DNA of 64,000 nt from Formosa sp. Hel1_31_208 (GTDB taxonomy: Bacteria > Bacteroidota > Bacteroidia > Flavobacteriales > Flavobacteriaceae), in the NCBI RefSeq assembly GCF_900104785.1, contig NZ_LT629733.1:94501-158500 (forward strand). Reading direction: 5' to 3'. A model generated the notes under the pieces. It made no database searches and had not been told where the DNA came from. It was given only the letters and a program-made list of their open reading frames with translations. Both the position numbers and the translations under genes were made by a program. Positions within the stretch are counted from its first letter, which is position 1. Each line of letters starts with the position of its first letter. This document shows, in pieces, positions 16,585 to 24,874 of the stretch.

Positions 16585-17811
16585 TTATTTCGAAATTCTA
16601 AATCCTATGGTTTCCAAATCATTCCAAAACGCAGGATAGGACTTAGACACAACCTCATGGTCATCAATATTTAATGTTGTTTTTAATGCTAATGGCGCAA
16701 AAGCCATAGCCATTCTGTGATCGTTATATGTAGAAATGGAAATCCCAGTTTTTATCTTTGAAGACCTATGAAGTTTTAGAGATTTATCCGTAATATCAAC
16801 CTGAGCCCCTAGTTTCTCTAATTCAATTTTAAGTGCAACTAATCTATCGGTCTCTTTAATTTTAAGTGTATGCAACCCTGAAAGGTAACATTCAAGACCT
16901 AAGCCAAAACAAGTAACCGCAATGGTTTGTGCTATGTCCGGCGCACTGTTAAGCTCAAAGCTCAAGGCTTGTTTGGTAATTTCATGTGTCTTTTTCAAGG
17001 TCATGATATTACCATTGAAAGATGTTGACACTCCAAATTCCTTGTAAATCCCTGTTAATACAGCATCCCCTTGTAAAGAATTGGGTTTATAAAATGAAAG
17101 TGCAATTTGAGTATCTATAGGACTCAGTGCAATGACACTAAAGAAATAGGATGCCGAGGACCAATCAGACTCTACCGTTAAGGTCTTAGATAGTATATTT
17201 TTTAACTGAGGCTTAACTGTTATAACTTGACCTTTAAAGACTGATGAGATACCTACCTGATTTAATAAACTCAAGGTCATTTTAATATAAGATACTGAGG
17301 TAATCTCGCCTTCTAATGTGAGTTCTAATCCGTTTTCTAAACGAGAAGCTATCAATAGTAATGCAGAAATATACTGACTACTCACATTGGCATGCAATGT
17401 GACTTTGTTATTGATTAGTTTTTTACCTTTTATTTTAAGTGGCGGGCAGCCATGTTGCTCTAGATAACTCACATCTGCCCCTAAGTTATTTAAAGCAGTT
17501 ACTAAAATTTCTATAGGTCGTTCTTTCATACGATCAGAACCTGTAAGGATGACCTCTCGTCCTACTTGACATGCAAAATAGGCAGTAAGAAAACGCATTG
17601 CTGTTCCTGCGTGATCAATATCTATGACGTCAGCAGTAGACACGAGTCCTTTTGACATCACTTCACTATCATCTGAATTAGACACATTGTTAATTTTTAA
17701 CTCGGGATAGAGTGCCTGTAGCAATAACAATCGATTTGATTCACTTTTAGAACCTGTGATTGTGAGGTTAGATTGTTTTTTAACTTCTGATTTATGGAGT
17801 TTTATTGTCAT
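16585..17811 (-). CDS. aroA: 3-phosphoshikimate 1-carboxyvinyltransferase (EPSP synthase)
   Basis: AroA joins shikimate-3-phosphate and phosphoenolpyruvate in the sixth step of the shikimate pathway. The 408-residue protein has the substrate loop TGSKSESNRLLLLQAL near the N-terminus, DIDHAGTAMRFLTAYFA, LTGSDRMKERPIEILV and the C-terminal TYNDHRMAMAFAPLAL. It is slightly shorter than the usual 420-430 residues. The ATG is preceded by a run of seven T and a perfect hairpin that begins 3 bp after the upstream MazG-like stop codon. The hairpin arm contains AGGA at a spacing suitable for ribosome binding. Expression may therefore depend on terminator read-through or hairpin opening. Confidence 0.94.
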   Translation of the reverse strand: MTIKLHKSEVKKQSNLTITGSKSESNRLLLLQALYPELKINNVSNSDDSEVMSKGLVSTADVIDIDHAGTAMRFLTAYFACQVGREVILTGSDRMKERPIEILVTALNNLGADVSYLEQHGCPPLKIKGKKLINNKVTLHANVSSQYISALLLIASRLENGLELTLEGEITSVSYIKMTLSLLNQVGISSVFKGQVITVKPQLKNILSKTLTVESDWSSASYFFSVIALSPIDTQIALSFYKPNSLQGDAVLTGIYKEFGVSTSFNGNIMTLKKTHEITKQALSFELNSAPDIAQTIAVTCFGLGLECYLSGLHTLKIKETDRLVALKIELEKLGAQVDITDKSLKLHRSSKIKTGISISTYNDHRMAMAFAPLALKTTLNIDDHEVVSKSYPAFWNDLETIGFRISK

Positions 17812-17817
17812 AAAAAA

Positions 17818-17837
17818 ATTCCTGCTTAAGCAGGAAT
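17818..17837 (-). terminator. hairpin with T-run abutting the aroA start codon
   Basis: ATTCCTGC-TTAA-GCAGGAAT is a perfect 8-bp stem with a tetraloop, followed on the minus strand by seven T residues and then directly by the aroA ATG. It may end MazG-like transcripts, act as an attenuator for aroA, or hide the AGGA ribosome-binding sequence in its 3' arm. Confidence 0.7.
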
Positions 17838-17840
17838 GGT

Positions 17841-18167
17841 TTATTTTAACTTATCGTTGTTGTGATGCCTATCGTGATCGCGTTTGGTTTTTTTGTCCAT
17901 TTTCAAATCGAAAGCACTCTGTAAATCTATTCCTGTTTGATTTGCCAAGCACAAAACTACAAAAACTACATCGGCTAGCTCCTCACCAAGATCTTTATCT
18001 TTATCACTATCCTTTTCACTCTGTTCTCCATAGCGTCTAGCAATGATTCGAGCCACTTCTCCAACTTCTTCTGTAAGTTGCGCCATATTGGTAAGCTCAT
18101 TAAAGTAGCGAACCCCATGTTCTTTTATCCACTTGTCTACTTCTGATTGTGCGTTTTTAATATTCAT
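17841..18167 (-). CDS. MazG-like nucleotide pyrophosphohydrolase
   Basis: This 108-residue all-helical protein belongs to the MazG/dUTPase-like superfamily, which hydrolyses (d)NTPs to monophosphates and pyrophosphate. The metal-binding pattern is visible: LTEEVGEVARII (EExxE type) and, further on, LGEELADVVFVVLCLANQ (ExxxD type). The C-terminus is short and rich in His, Asp and Lys (RDHDRHHNND). It overlaps the end of the preceding hydrolase gene by 11 bp and is followed by the aroA hairpin. Its physiological substrate cannot be told; removal of damaged or excess nucleotides is the usual view. Confidence 0.85.
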   Translation of the reverse strand: MNIKNAQSEVDKWIKEHGVRYFNELTNMAQLTEEVGEVARIIARRYGEQSEKDSDKDKDLGEELADVVFVVLCLANQTGIDLQSAFDLKMDKKTKRDHDRHHNNDKLK

Positions 18168-18681
18168 TATTCTTGTTTCTAATTAAGAACAAAGTTATTA
18201 AAATAATAAAACAAGGCATCGCAATATATTTAAACTCACTAACGAGGACATTAATTCCCCATTCTGAAAAGAATTTTTCCACACCAATAGGCGAGACTTT
18301 TATCATTCTAAACGGAAAGAAATATTTAGAGTTCTCAAATGGAATAAAAAAACCAACGCCTCGCCCTCCTGTGGTCATTGCATCTAAAATACCATGAGAT
18401 ACTGTAGATAAGAATAAGACGATCACAAAAATCGTTTTTCTAGTCTTTCCGAAGAAAAAAGCCAGCAATCCACTCCAAATAAACGCAAATAGTATAGAAT
18501 GTGTAAACCCGCGATGGCCTAATGGATGAAGATAAGGAATGCCAAATTTAAAAGCCAACACATCTAAATCGGGAAATATAGCAGAACTAATAGCCAGAAA
18601 AACCAACAGCTTATTAGTCTTCGAATCTATGAGCTCAGTTGTGGTGTATGCAACCAATGCGTGACCAAAGAGAGATGCCAT
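18157..18681 (-). CDS. membrane-bound metal-dependent hydrolase (YdjM/DUF457 family)
   Basis: This 174-residue protein has four to five hydrophobic segments and the family's conserved metal-binding residues: the HALVAYTTTEL start, FPDLDVL, and HRGFTHSILFA, followed by VSHGILDAMTTGGRGVGFF. These Asp/His motifs place it in the YdjM/DUF457 family of integral membrane hydrolases. The substrate is unknown. It overlaps dtd by one base and the MazG-like gene by 11, so the three are translated as one unit. Confidence 0.82.
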   Translation of the reverse strand: MASLFGHALVAYTTTELIDSKTNKLLVFLAISSAIFPDLDVLAFKFGIPYLHPLGHRGFTHSILFAFIWSGLLAFFFGKTRKTIFVIVLFLSTVSHGILDAMTTGGRGVGFFIPFENSKYFFPFRMIKVSPIGVEKFFSEWGINVLVSEFKYIAMPCFIILITLFLIRNKNNEY

Positions 18682-19133
18682 TAGGTTTTATCCTTAGTAT
18701 CAATGATGATTGTTACAGGCCCGTCATTGAGCAACTCAACTTTCATGTCGGCTCCAAATTGTCCAGTTTGTACTTTTTTGTTTATGTCGATTTCCAACTG
18801 GGCGATAAACGCCTCATACAATGGAATGGCAATATCTGGCTTCGCCGCTAATATATAGCTTGGTCTATTGCCCTTTTTTGTACTTGCATGAAGGGTAAAC
18901 TGACTCACAACAATGACATCGCCTTGAGATTGCAGAAGTGAGGTATTCATGACTCCATTTTCATCGGGAAAGATGCGAAGATTGGCAATCTTATTAGACA
19001 ACCATTGAATATCGTTTTGTGAATCTGCATTTATTATTCCGAGAAGGATTAGTAATCCCGTTTTAATCTCAGCTACTTTTTGTCCTTTAATAGTTACTGA
19101 AGCTTGAGATACACGTTGAATGACTGCTTTCAT
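18681..19133 (-). CDS. dtd: D-aminoacyl-tRNA deacylase
   Basis: Dtd removes D-amino acids and glycine mischarged on tRNA. The 150-residue protein has the normal length, the N-terminus MKAVIQRVSQASVTI, the active-site motif VVSQFTLHA in the middle and the C-terminal NDGPVTIII cross-subunit motif. It lies one base after rsgA and overlaps the next gene by one base, so it is part of the rsgA-dtd-hydrolase-MazG unit. Confidence 0.95.
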   Translation of the reverse strand: MKAVIQRVSQASVTIKGQKVAEIKTGLLILLGIINADSQNDIQWLSNKIANLRIFPDENGVMNTSLLQSQGDVIVVSQFTLHASTKKGNRPSYILAAKPDIAIPLYEAFIAQLEIDINKKVQTGQFGADMKVELLNDGPVTIIIDTKDKT

Positions 19134-19134
19134 A

Positions 19135-20085
19135 TTATTGCTCTTCCCAATTATCGGTTCGGTAATGTTCGTCTTCGCCCTCTAAAATTTGCAGATAGCT
19201 TCGGTATCTCGAATAGGAAATTTCATCCTTATCTAAGGCAGCTTTAACGGCACATTTTGGCTCCTCAACATGAAGACAATTATTAAATTTACAATCTTGT
19301 TTGAGTTCGAAAAATTCTGGGAAGTAATCCCCAACTTCTTCTTTATCCATATCTACAATACCAAAACCTTTTATCCCTGGTGTATCAATAATTTTAGCAT
19401 CAAAACTGAGGTCGAACATTTCGGCAAATGTTGTGGTATGTTGTCCTTGACTATGCTGCATTGATATGGCTTTAGTTTTCAAATCAAGATTAGGTTCAAT
19501 GGCATTAACCAAGGTCGATTTTCCAACGCCCGAGTGACCTGCAAACATACTTACTTTCCCTATCATCAGGGCTTTCACCTTGTCTACATTTTTTCCAGTT
19601 TCCGCAGAAATACCTATGCAGTCATACCCGATCTTGCGATAGACATGTGCTAAATAGCGCACCTCGTCTAGGGTTTCCTCATCATAGGTGTCAATTTTAT
19701 TAAACAGTAAAATTGTTTTAACTGAATACGCTTCGGCAGTCACTAAAAAGCGATCAATAAAACTCGTGAATGTTGGCGGATTGTCAATTGTAACTAGCAG
19801 AAATACTTGATCTATATTAGACGCAATGATATGTGTTTGTTTGGATAAATTAACCGACTTACGCACAATATAATTTACGCGATCATGAATTTTATGAATA
19901 ACTCCTGTCACATCATCGTTATTGGTTTCTAGTTCAAAATCAACACGATCACCAACAGCAATTGGATTGGTGCTTTTAATGTCCTTTAGTCGAAATTTCC
20001 CTTTAATTCTGCATTGATAGGTAGCCCCTAAATTTGTTTTTACGGTGTACCAACTTCCTGTAGATTTATAAACGGTTCCAGTCAT
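19135..20085 (-). CDS. rsgA: ribosome small subunit-dependent GTPase A
   Basis: RsgA is a circularly permuted GTPase that helps mature the 30S subunit. The 316-residue protein has an N-terminal OB-fold (about 1-65), then G4 LFNKID, G1 GHSGVGKSTLVNAI and G3 DTPG in the permuted order. A C-terminal zinc-binding region follows, with Cys/His ligands in QDCKFNNCLHVEEPKCAVKAAL. All are normal for the family. It heads a tight five-gene cluster ending in aroA. The divergent neighbour is a small secreted protein gene. Confidence 0.95.
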   Translation of the reverse strand: MTGTVYKSTGSWYTVKTNLGATYQCRIKGKFRLKDIKSTNPIAVGDRVDFELETNNDDVTGVIHKIHDRVNYIVRKSVNLSKQTHIIASNIDQVFLLVTIDNPPTFTSFIDRFLVTAEAYSVKTILLFNKIDTYDEETLDEVRYLAHVYRKIGYDCIGISAETGKNVDKVKALMIGKVSMFAGHSGVGKSTLVNAIEPNLDLKTKAISMQHSQGQHTTTFAEMFDLSFDAKIIDTPGIKGFGIVDMDKEEVGDYFPEFFELKQDCKFNNCLHVEEPKCAVKAALDKDEISYSRYRSYLQILEGEDEHYRTDNWEEQ

Positions 20086-20166
20086 AATTTATGCAGTTGC
20101 AAATTAAGGTTTTTCATTTTAAGAATTAGCCGTATCTTAGATCAAATTTTTTATATAATATACAAC

Positions 20167-20622
20167 ATGAAAAAAATAGTACTATTAATTACCCTAATTT
20201 TTGTGTCATTTACAGACGCATTTGCCCAAGTGGAATACAAAATTATTACGAGTGTAGAATCTATTGTCCCTAATGGTTTAGGTCGATCAAGAATTGTATC
20301 AGCAACCGAAGATCGAGATTATAAAGAATATACTTCGCTGCGTTCTGATGACAAAAAAGAAGACAAGAGAAATAAAGCGGATAGAAGTGAAATTAGAGTT
20401 AAGAACTTTGAAGAAACAAAATTATTAAACTTTTACAACTTAGGTGGTATCCGTTTTCAGAATATTGCAGCTAACGATGCTGTTTTGACTTCAAAAGTAA
20501 ATACAATGATTGAAGAAGGCTGGGAATTGGCTTTTGTCACCAGTGCTGTTGAGAGTGCGGGTAAAGGAGATGGTAACGGTATTTTTATCACACGTTTTAT
20601 ATTTAAACGAAACAAAGAATAA
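20167..20622 (+). CDS. small secreted protein of unknown function
   Basis: This 151-residue protein has a clear signal peptide (residues 1-20, ending AFAQ) and a mature part rich in charged residues. It ends in ...MIEEGWELAFVTSAVES...IFITRFIFKR, which recalls the DUF4177-like pattern (a Gly-Trp-Glu-Leu segment followed by two strands). No enzymatic motif is seen. It is a lone plus-strand gene between rsgA and the aromatic operon, with a TATCTTAG -7-like element about 30 bp before its start. Function unknown. Confidence 0.7.
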   Translation: MKKIVLLITLIFVSFTDAFAQVEYKIITSVESIVPNGLGRSRIVSATEDRDYKEYTSLRSDDKKEDKRNKADRSEIRVKNFEETKLLNFYNLGGIRFQNIAANDAVLTSKVNTMIEEGWELAFVTSAVESAGKGDGNGIFITRFIFKRNKE

Positions 20623-20642
20623 CACTCATTATAACACCGTAA

Positions 20643-20666
20643 AAAGCCTCGAACAATCGAGGCTTT
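20643..20666. terminator. bidirectional terminator between the secreted protein and the aromatic operon
   Basis: AAAGCCTCGA-ACAA-TCGAGGCTTT is a perfect 10-bp stem with a tetraloop and A/T runs on both sides. It lies between convergent stops at 20622 and 20674. Confidence 0.85.
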
Positions 20667-20673
20667 ATTTTAT

Positions 20674-21756
20674 TTAGTGGTTTATAATTTTTTCTTGATG
20701 ATTAATTGATTCTTGGTGAATCGCCTTGAACATTCGTAAGATAAATTCTTCGCTTAACCCCTTTTCATCACCTTCCAAGACCATTTTACCTAAAATCTCA
20801 TTCCAACGTTTGCTTTGTAAAACGGCTACGTTCTTTTGTTTTTTAAGCTCACCGATTCCATCAGCTACTTTCATACGCTTTCCTAACAGTTCAATAATTT
20901 GATTATCTACCACATCTATCTGAGCTCTTAAATTATTAAGCTCAGTATTATAAGCGGCTTCAGGGTCTGATTCTTTTCTAATTTTAAGATCTTCCATTAT
21001 TTGGACTAAGGTCTTTGGTGTAACTTGTTGAGCAGCATCACTCCATGCATTATCAGGATCTGTATGTGTTTCAATCATTAATCCGTCAAAATTAAGATCT
21101 AAAGCGGTTTGAGAGACATCAAAAATCATATCTCTTTTTCCTGTAATATGAGATGGGTCATTAATTAATGGTAAGTCGGGAAACTTCGTTTGCAGTTCAA
21201 TGGCTATTTGCCATTCTGGATTGTTACGGTATTTGGATTTTTCATAAGTTGAAAACCCTCTATGAATCACACCAAGATTTTTGATATTTGAAGATGCTAA
21301 ACGCTCGATAGCACCTAACCACAATGGCAAATCTGGATTTACCGGATTTTTAACCAAAACAATTTTATCTGTGCCCTTCAGAGCATCTGCAATTTCTTGA
21401 ACTATAAAAGGGCTTACTGTTGAACGTGCGCCAATCCATAATAAATCGATATCGTGTTCTAAGGCCAATTCAACATGATTTCTATTAGCCACTTCTGTGG
21501 CCGTTTTCAAACCAGTTTCTGATTTTACTTTTTGCAACCATTTTAAACCTAATGCACCTACACCTTCAAAATTCCCTGGACGTGTTCGTGGTTTCCATAT
21601 GCCAGCTCTATAATAATTGACATCGGTATCTTTAAGCTCATGCGCTATTTTTAATACTTGATCTTCAGTTTCTGCGCTGCATGGTCCTGCAATTACTAAT
21701 GGATGATTTAATCCTAAATCATCTAACCATGTTCTCATTTCTCTCTTATTCTCCAT
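20674..21756 (-). CDS. bifunctional DAHP synthase / chorismate mutase
   Basis: The 360-residue protein fuses a type I-beta (KDO8P synthase-like) 3-deoxy-7-phosphoheptulonate synthase (about 1-265: VIAGPCSAET, GIWKPRTRPGNFEG, LINDPSHITGKRDMI) to an AroQ-type chorismate mutase (about 270-355: LNNLRAQIDVVDNQIIELLGKRM). It catalyses the first step of the shikimate pathway and the branch to prephenate. In related fusions the mutase domain also serves as a feedback sensor for prephenate or aromatic amino acids. It is the last gene of the pheA-aminotransferase-tyrA operon, 9 bp after tyrA. Confidence 0.93.
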   Translation of the reverse strand: MENKREMRTWLDDLGLNHPLVIAGPCSAETEDQVLKIAHELKDTDVNYYRAGIWKPRTRPGNFEGVGALGLKWLQKVKSETGLKTATEVANRNHVELALEHDIDLLWIGARSTVSPFIVQEIADALKGTDKIVLVKNPVNPDLPLWLGAIERLASSNIKNLGVIHRGFSTYEKSKYRNNPEWQIAIELQTKFPDLPLINDPSHITGKRDMIFDVSQTALDLNFDGLMIETHTDPDNAWSDAAQQVTPKTLVQIMEDLKIRKESDPEAAYNTELNNLRAQIDVVDNQIIELLGKRMKVADGIGELKKQKNVAVLQSKRWNEILGKMVLEGDEKGLSEEFILRMFKAIHQESINHQEKIINH

Positions 21757-21765
21757 AATATTCTC

Positions 21766-22617
21766 TTAAGCAATTCCTTTTAAAATATCTTTAATTCGAT
21801 TTGTGTTTTTCATTTCCTTATAGATTTCATCAAAATTATCAGATTCCATAAAGGCTTTGAATTGTTTTAAATTGTTAATATATTCGTCTAATGTTTCTAC
21901 AACATTATTGCGATTTTGTTTAAAAATAGGAGTCCACATTTCTGGAGAACTCTTTGCCAAACGCACTGTACTCTCAAAACCAGAGCCCGCCATATCAAAA
22001 ATATCACGTTCGTTTTTCTCTTTTTCGATAACCGTTTTTCCCAACATAAATGAACTGATATGTGATAAATGCGATACATAGGCAATGTGTTTATCGTGTG
22101 CTTCAGGATTCATATAGCGAATACGCATTCCTAAGTCTGAAAATAACTCTAAAGCTTTCTCCTGAAGTTTAAATGTTGTTTTTTCTACTTCGCAAATGAT
22201 ATTTGTTTTCTTCTGAAATAGTCCATGGATAGCCGCTTTCGGTCCAGAAAATTCAGTTCCAGCAATTGGGTGCATCGCCAAAAAATTACGTCGTCGTTCA
22301 TGATTTACAACTGCATTACAAATCGGTAATTTAGTCGAACCTGCATCAATCACCAAGGTCGAATCTGAAATAGCATCCAACACTTTTGGTAATTCTATTA
22401 CAGCTTTATCTACAGGAATAGAAAGCACAACCAAATCGGCATCTTTTAAATCCTCATAAGTCGCTTTCTTATCAATAATATGAAGTTCTAAGGCTTCATC
22501 TAGATGATGTTCTTTGGTATCTATTCCAAAAATCTGAGCTTCTTTATTAGTTGCCTTGATATCTAATGCTAGACTTCCGCCAATTAATCCAACACCTATA
22601 ACATATATCTTGTTCAT
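21766..22617 (-). CDS. tyrA: prephenate dehydrogenase
   Basis: TyrA oxidatively decarboxylates prephenate to 4-hydroxyphenylpyruvate. The 283-residue protein starts MNKIYVIGVGLIGGSLALDIK, an NAD(P)-binding Rossmann loop (GxGxxG). It has MHPIAGTEFSGPKAAIHGLF and SHLSHISSFMLG, both typical of prephenate dehydrogenases. It contains no ACT domain, so feedback regulation must come from elsewhere. It lies 6 bp after the aminotransferase gene and 9 bp before the DAHP synthase gene. Confidence 0.93.
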   Translation of the reverse strand: MNKIYVIGVGLIGGSLALDIKATNKEAQIFGIDTKEHHLDEALELHIIDKKATYEDLKDADLVVLSIPVDKAVIELPKVLDAISDSTLVIDAGSTKLPICNAVVNHERRRNFLAMHPIAGTEFSGPKAAIHGLFQKKTNIICEVEKTTFKLQEKALELFSDLGMRIRYMNPEAHDKHIAYVSHLSHISSFMLGKTVIEKEKNERDIFDMAGSGFESTVRLAKSSPEMWTPIFKQNRNNVVETLDEYINNLKQFKAFMESDNFDEIYKEMKNTNRIKDILKGIA

Positions 22618-22623
22618 ATTATT

Positions 22624-23769
22624 CTATCTCAATCGTTCTAATGCTTCCTCTAGTTCTTCTTGTGGCGCGCAAAGTGATATGCGAATATATCTATCTCCAT
22701 TACTTCCAAAAATTGTTCCTGGCGCGATAAAAACTGACTTTTCTTTCAGTATCAGATCGACGTATTCTTCGGCATCAATGTAGTCGGGTAGTTTTGCCCA
22801 AACAAACAAACCTGTCGCACCTTTATCATACGTGCAATTCAAGGCTTCTGCAATTTGCCATACAATTTTTCGACGTTGTTCGTACACGCTATTTAAACTT
22901 AAGTACCACATTTCCGAACAGTTTAAGGCCTCAATAGCACCTTTCTGAATCCCTAAAAACATTCCAGAATCCATATTACTTTTAACGCGTAATACCGCTT
23001 TCACATACTCTGTTTTACCTAAGAGCATGCCAACACGCCAACCCGCCATGTTAAACGTTTTACTCAAGGAATTCAACTCTAAACATACCTCTTTCGCATC
23101 TTTATATTTTAGAATACTTCGCGGATAACGATTTAATATAAAACTGTAAGGATTGTCATTTACAATCAAAATATCGTTGCGTTTTGCAAAGGTGATTAAA
23201 TCTTCAAACAACTTATTTGAAGCCTGTGCACCAGTAGGCATATGCGGATAACTGACCCACATTAATTTAACCTTTTCTAAACCTCTTTTTTCTAAGGCCA
23301 CCAAATCTGGAAACCAATTGTTTTCTTCTGTCAAATCATAAGCAACAGGCACAGCGCCAACTAAATTAGTCACTGAATTATAGGTGGGATATCCAGGATT
23401 CGGGATTAACACCTCATCACCTTCATTTAAAAATGCTAAAGAAATATGCAATATCCCTTCTTTGCTTCCCATGAGCGGAAGGACTTCTGTTAACGGACTT
23501 AAAGGAACACCAAATTGTCTTTTGTAAAAGTTAGCAATAGCTTCACGTAATTCGGGAGTGCCTTGATAGCTCTGATACTTGTGCGCACCAGTTTCATTAA
23601 AGGTTTCCACAAGAGCATTGAGTACGCGTTCTGGTGGATTTAAATCTGGGCTACCAATTCCTAGATTAATAATAGGTTTTCCTTGTGACTGAAGCAATCT
23701 TACTTCTCGCAATTTCTTAGAGAAATAATATTCTTCTACATGTTTAAGTCGGTTCGCAATCTGTATCAT
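22624..23769 (-). CDS. class I/II aminotransferase (aromatic pathway)
   Basis: This 381-residue pyridoxal-phosphate enzyme shows the fold-type I pattern: INLGIGSPDLNPPERV near the start, NDNPYSFI and the PLP-lysine region LNSLSKTFNMAGWRVGM at about residues 230-247. Its place between pheA (4-bp overlap) and tyrA (6-bp gap) suggests it transaminates phenylpyruvate and 4-hydroxyphenylpyruvate to Phe and Tyr, or prephenate to arogenate. Which of these it prefers cannot be read from sequence. Confidence 0.88.
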   Translation of the reverse strand: MIQIANRLKHVEEYYFSKKLREVRLLQSQGKPIINLGIGSPDLNPPERVLNALVETFNETGAHKYQSYQGTPELREAIANFYKRQFGVPLSPLTEVLPLMGSKEGILHISLAFLNEGDEVLIPNPGYPTYNSVTNLVGAVPVAYDLTEENNWFPDLVALEKRGLEKVKLMWVSYPHMPTGAQASNKLFEDLITFAKRNDILIVNDNPYSFILNRYPRSILKYKDAKEVCLELNSLSKTFNMAGWRVGMLLGKTEYVKAVLRVKSNMDSGMFLGIQKGAIEALNCSEMWYLSLNSVYEQRRKIVWQIAEALNCTYDKGATGLFVWAKLPDYIDAEEYVDLILKEKSVFIAPGTIFGSNGDRYIRISLCAPQEELEEALERLR

Positions 23770-24593
23770 AGTCTTGCATTTTTATATTCTCCCAATACTT
23801 TAAAATCTTGTGCCATAATTTCCATTATGGATTTTGCTTTATGATAATCACTATACATTTCGAATGTAACATCAACAAAAAAAGCATATTTCCAAGGTGT
23901 ATCTATCTTCGGAAGTGATTGTATTTTAGTTAAATTTAACTTACAATCGCTTAATACGTTCAATATCGTCGCCAAACTTCCTCTTTTATGGTCTAGTTCA
24001 AATTTAACAGAGGCTTTATTAATCTCATCTTCTGAAATTTCAGAGTTTTGAGTTTTTACAATGAAAAAACGCGTTTCGTTATGTGTAATCGTTTGAATAC
24101 TTCTCGCCACAATCTCTAAATTAAATAATTGAGCTGCCAATTCTGAGGCTATCGCTGCCACGTGTTTTGTTTGCGACTTTTGAATACGTTGTGCGACTTC
24201 AGCCGTGTCTTTATCTTCTATAAGCTTGATGTGTGGATATTGCTTAAAAAACGTCTTACATTGCAACAGTGCCATAGGATGTGAATATACTTCCTTAATA
24301 TCATTTATCGACTGATCTGGCAAGGCCATCAAATGATGCTGAATATCTAAATAATGCTCCCCTACAATACGTAAATCATGTTGGTCAATTAATGCATAAT
24401 TAGGGATGATAGATCCCGCAATTGAGTTCTCAATAGCCATAATCGCGGCACCATCTTTTTGATTTAAAATACTATCTACGACGCTATCAAATGACAAATA
24501 TTCATTGACATTTATCGACTCATCAAAAAATTGCTGTGATACAATGTGATGAAAAGATCCTCTAATTCCTTGTATGGCTACTGATGTTATCAT
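23766..24593 (-). CDS. pheA: prephenate dehydratase
   Basis: PheA converts prephenate to phenylpyruvate. From the ATG at 24593 the protein has 275 residues: a catalytic domain (VAIQGIRGSFHH near the start, ENSIAGSI, the ETRFFIV motif at about 200) and a C-terminal ACT domain (KRGSLATILNVLSDCKLNLTKIQSLPK) that normally binds Phe for feedback inhibition. A longer frame starting at 24614 adds MKIETFF, but that stretch is encoded by the terminator hairpin and its T-run, so the start directly after the T-run is preferred. It is the first enzyme gene of the operon and follows the leader peptide. Confidence 0.93.
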   Translation of the reverse strand: MITSVAIQGIRGSFHHIVSQQFFDESINVNEYLSFDSVVDSILNQKDGAAIMAIENSIAGSIIPNYALIDQHDLRIVGEHYLDIQHHLMALPDQSINDIKEVYSHPMALLQCKTFFKQYPHIKLIEDKDTAEVAQRIQKSQTKHVAAIASELAAQLFNLEIVARSIQTITHNETRFFIVKTQNSEISEDEINKASVKFELDHKRGSLATILNVLSDCKLNLTKIQSLPKIDTPWKYAFFVDVTFEMYSDYHKAKSIMEIMAQDFKVLGEYKNARL

Positions 24594-24620
24594 AAAAAAA
24601 GTCTCGATTTTCATCGAGAC
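24594..24620 (-). terminator. attenuator terminator directly before pheA
   Basis: On the minus strand GTCTCGAT-GAAA-ATCGAGAC forms a perfect 8-bp stem with a GAAA tetraloop, followed by seven T residues and at once by the pheA ATG. Together with the aromatic leader peptide 26 bp upstream it forms a complete attenuation signal for the Phe/Tyr operon. Confidence 0.82.
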
Positions 24621-24645
24621 TCATATTATATTTATTGTTCATAAA

Positions 24646-24723
24646 TTATACATATATCGCCTCTCTCTTTTCGTTAAAAAAGAAATAAAACCAGCTGTAA
24701 TATGTATGATTTATTGAATTCAT
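24646..24723 (-). CDS. aromatic leader peptide of the pheA operon (attenuator)
   Basis: This short frame encodes a 25-residue peptide starting MNSINHT and then YYSWFYFFF, ending EAIYV and TAA. Nine consecutive positions hold three Tyr, one Trp, four Phe and one Ser. It ends 25 bp before a terminator hairpin that touches pheA. This is the design of a transcription attenuator: ribosome stalling at Phe/Tyr/Trp codons would favour read-through, smooth translation would favour termination. A TACATTAG element (complement 24739-24746) is a weak -7 candidate placing the message start about 10 nt before the ATG. The alternative antiterminator fold was not resolved; a GA-rich segment (ctctctctt on the plus strand, 24661-24669) could pair weakly with TCTC of the terminator. 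Confidence 0.8.
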   Translation of the reverse strand: MNSINHTYYSWFYFFFNEKREAIYV

Positions 24724-24849
24724 ATCGTTATTAAAGTGCTAATGTACTTATTATTTTAAGAAATTAAAATTGTTATAACATAATTTTTAGGGTTGAAGAA
24801 TGAGTTTTAAAGATTTAGCAATTTAAAGCATCTCCTGAGTAATAATTAT

Positions 24850-24857
24850 TATTTTTG
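24850..24857 (+). promoter_or_regulatory. -7 element for gldA
   Basis: TATTTTTG matches TAnnTTTG and lies 17 bp before the gldA ATG. No clear -33 TTTG was found. Any leader would be only about 12 nt. Confidence 0.45.
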
Positions 24858-24874
24858 AATAAATAAATCGATGT

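Noticed and set aside
24594..24614. Longer pheA reading frame starting MKIETFF at 24614
   Set aside because: The extra codons come from the terminator stem and T-run, and the family N-terminus aligns with the ATG at 24593.
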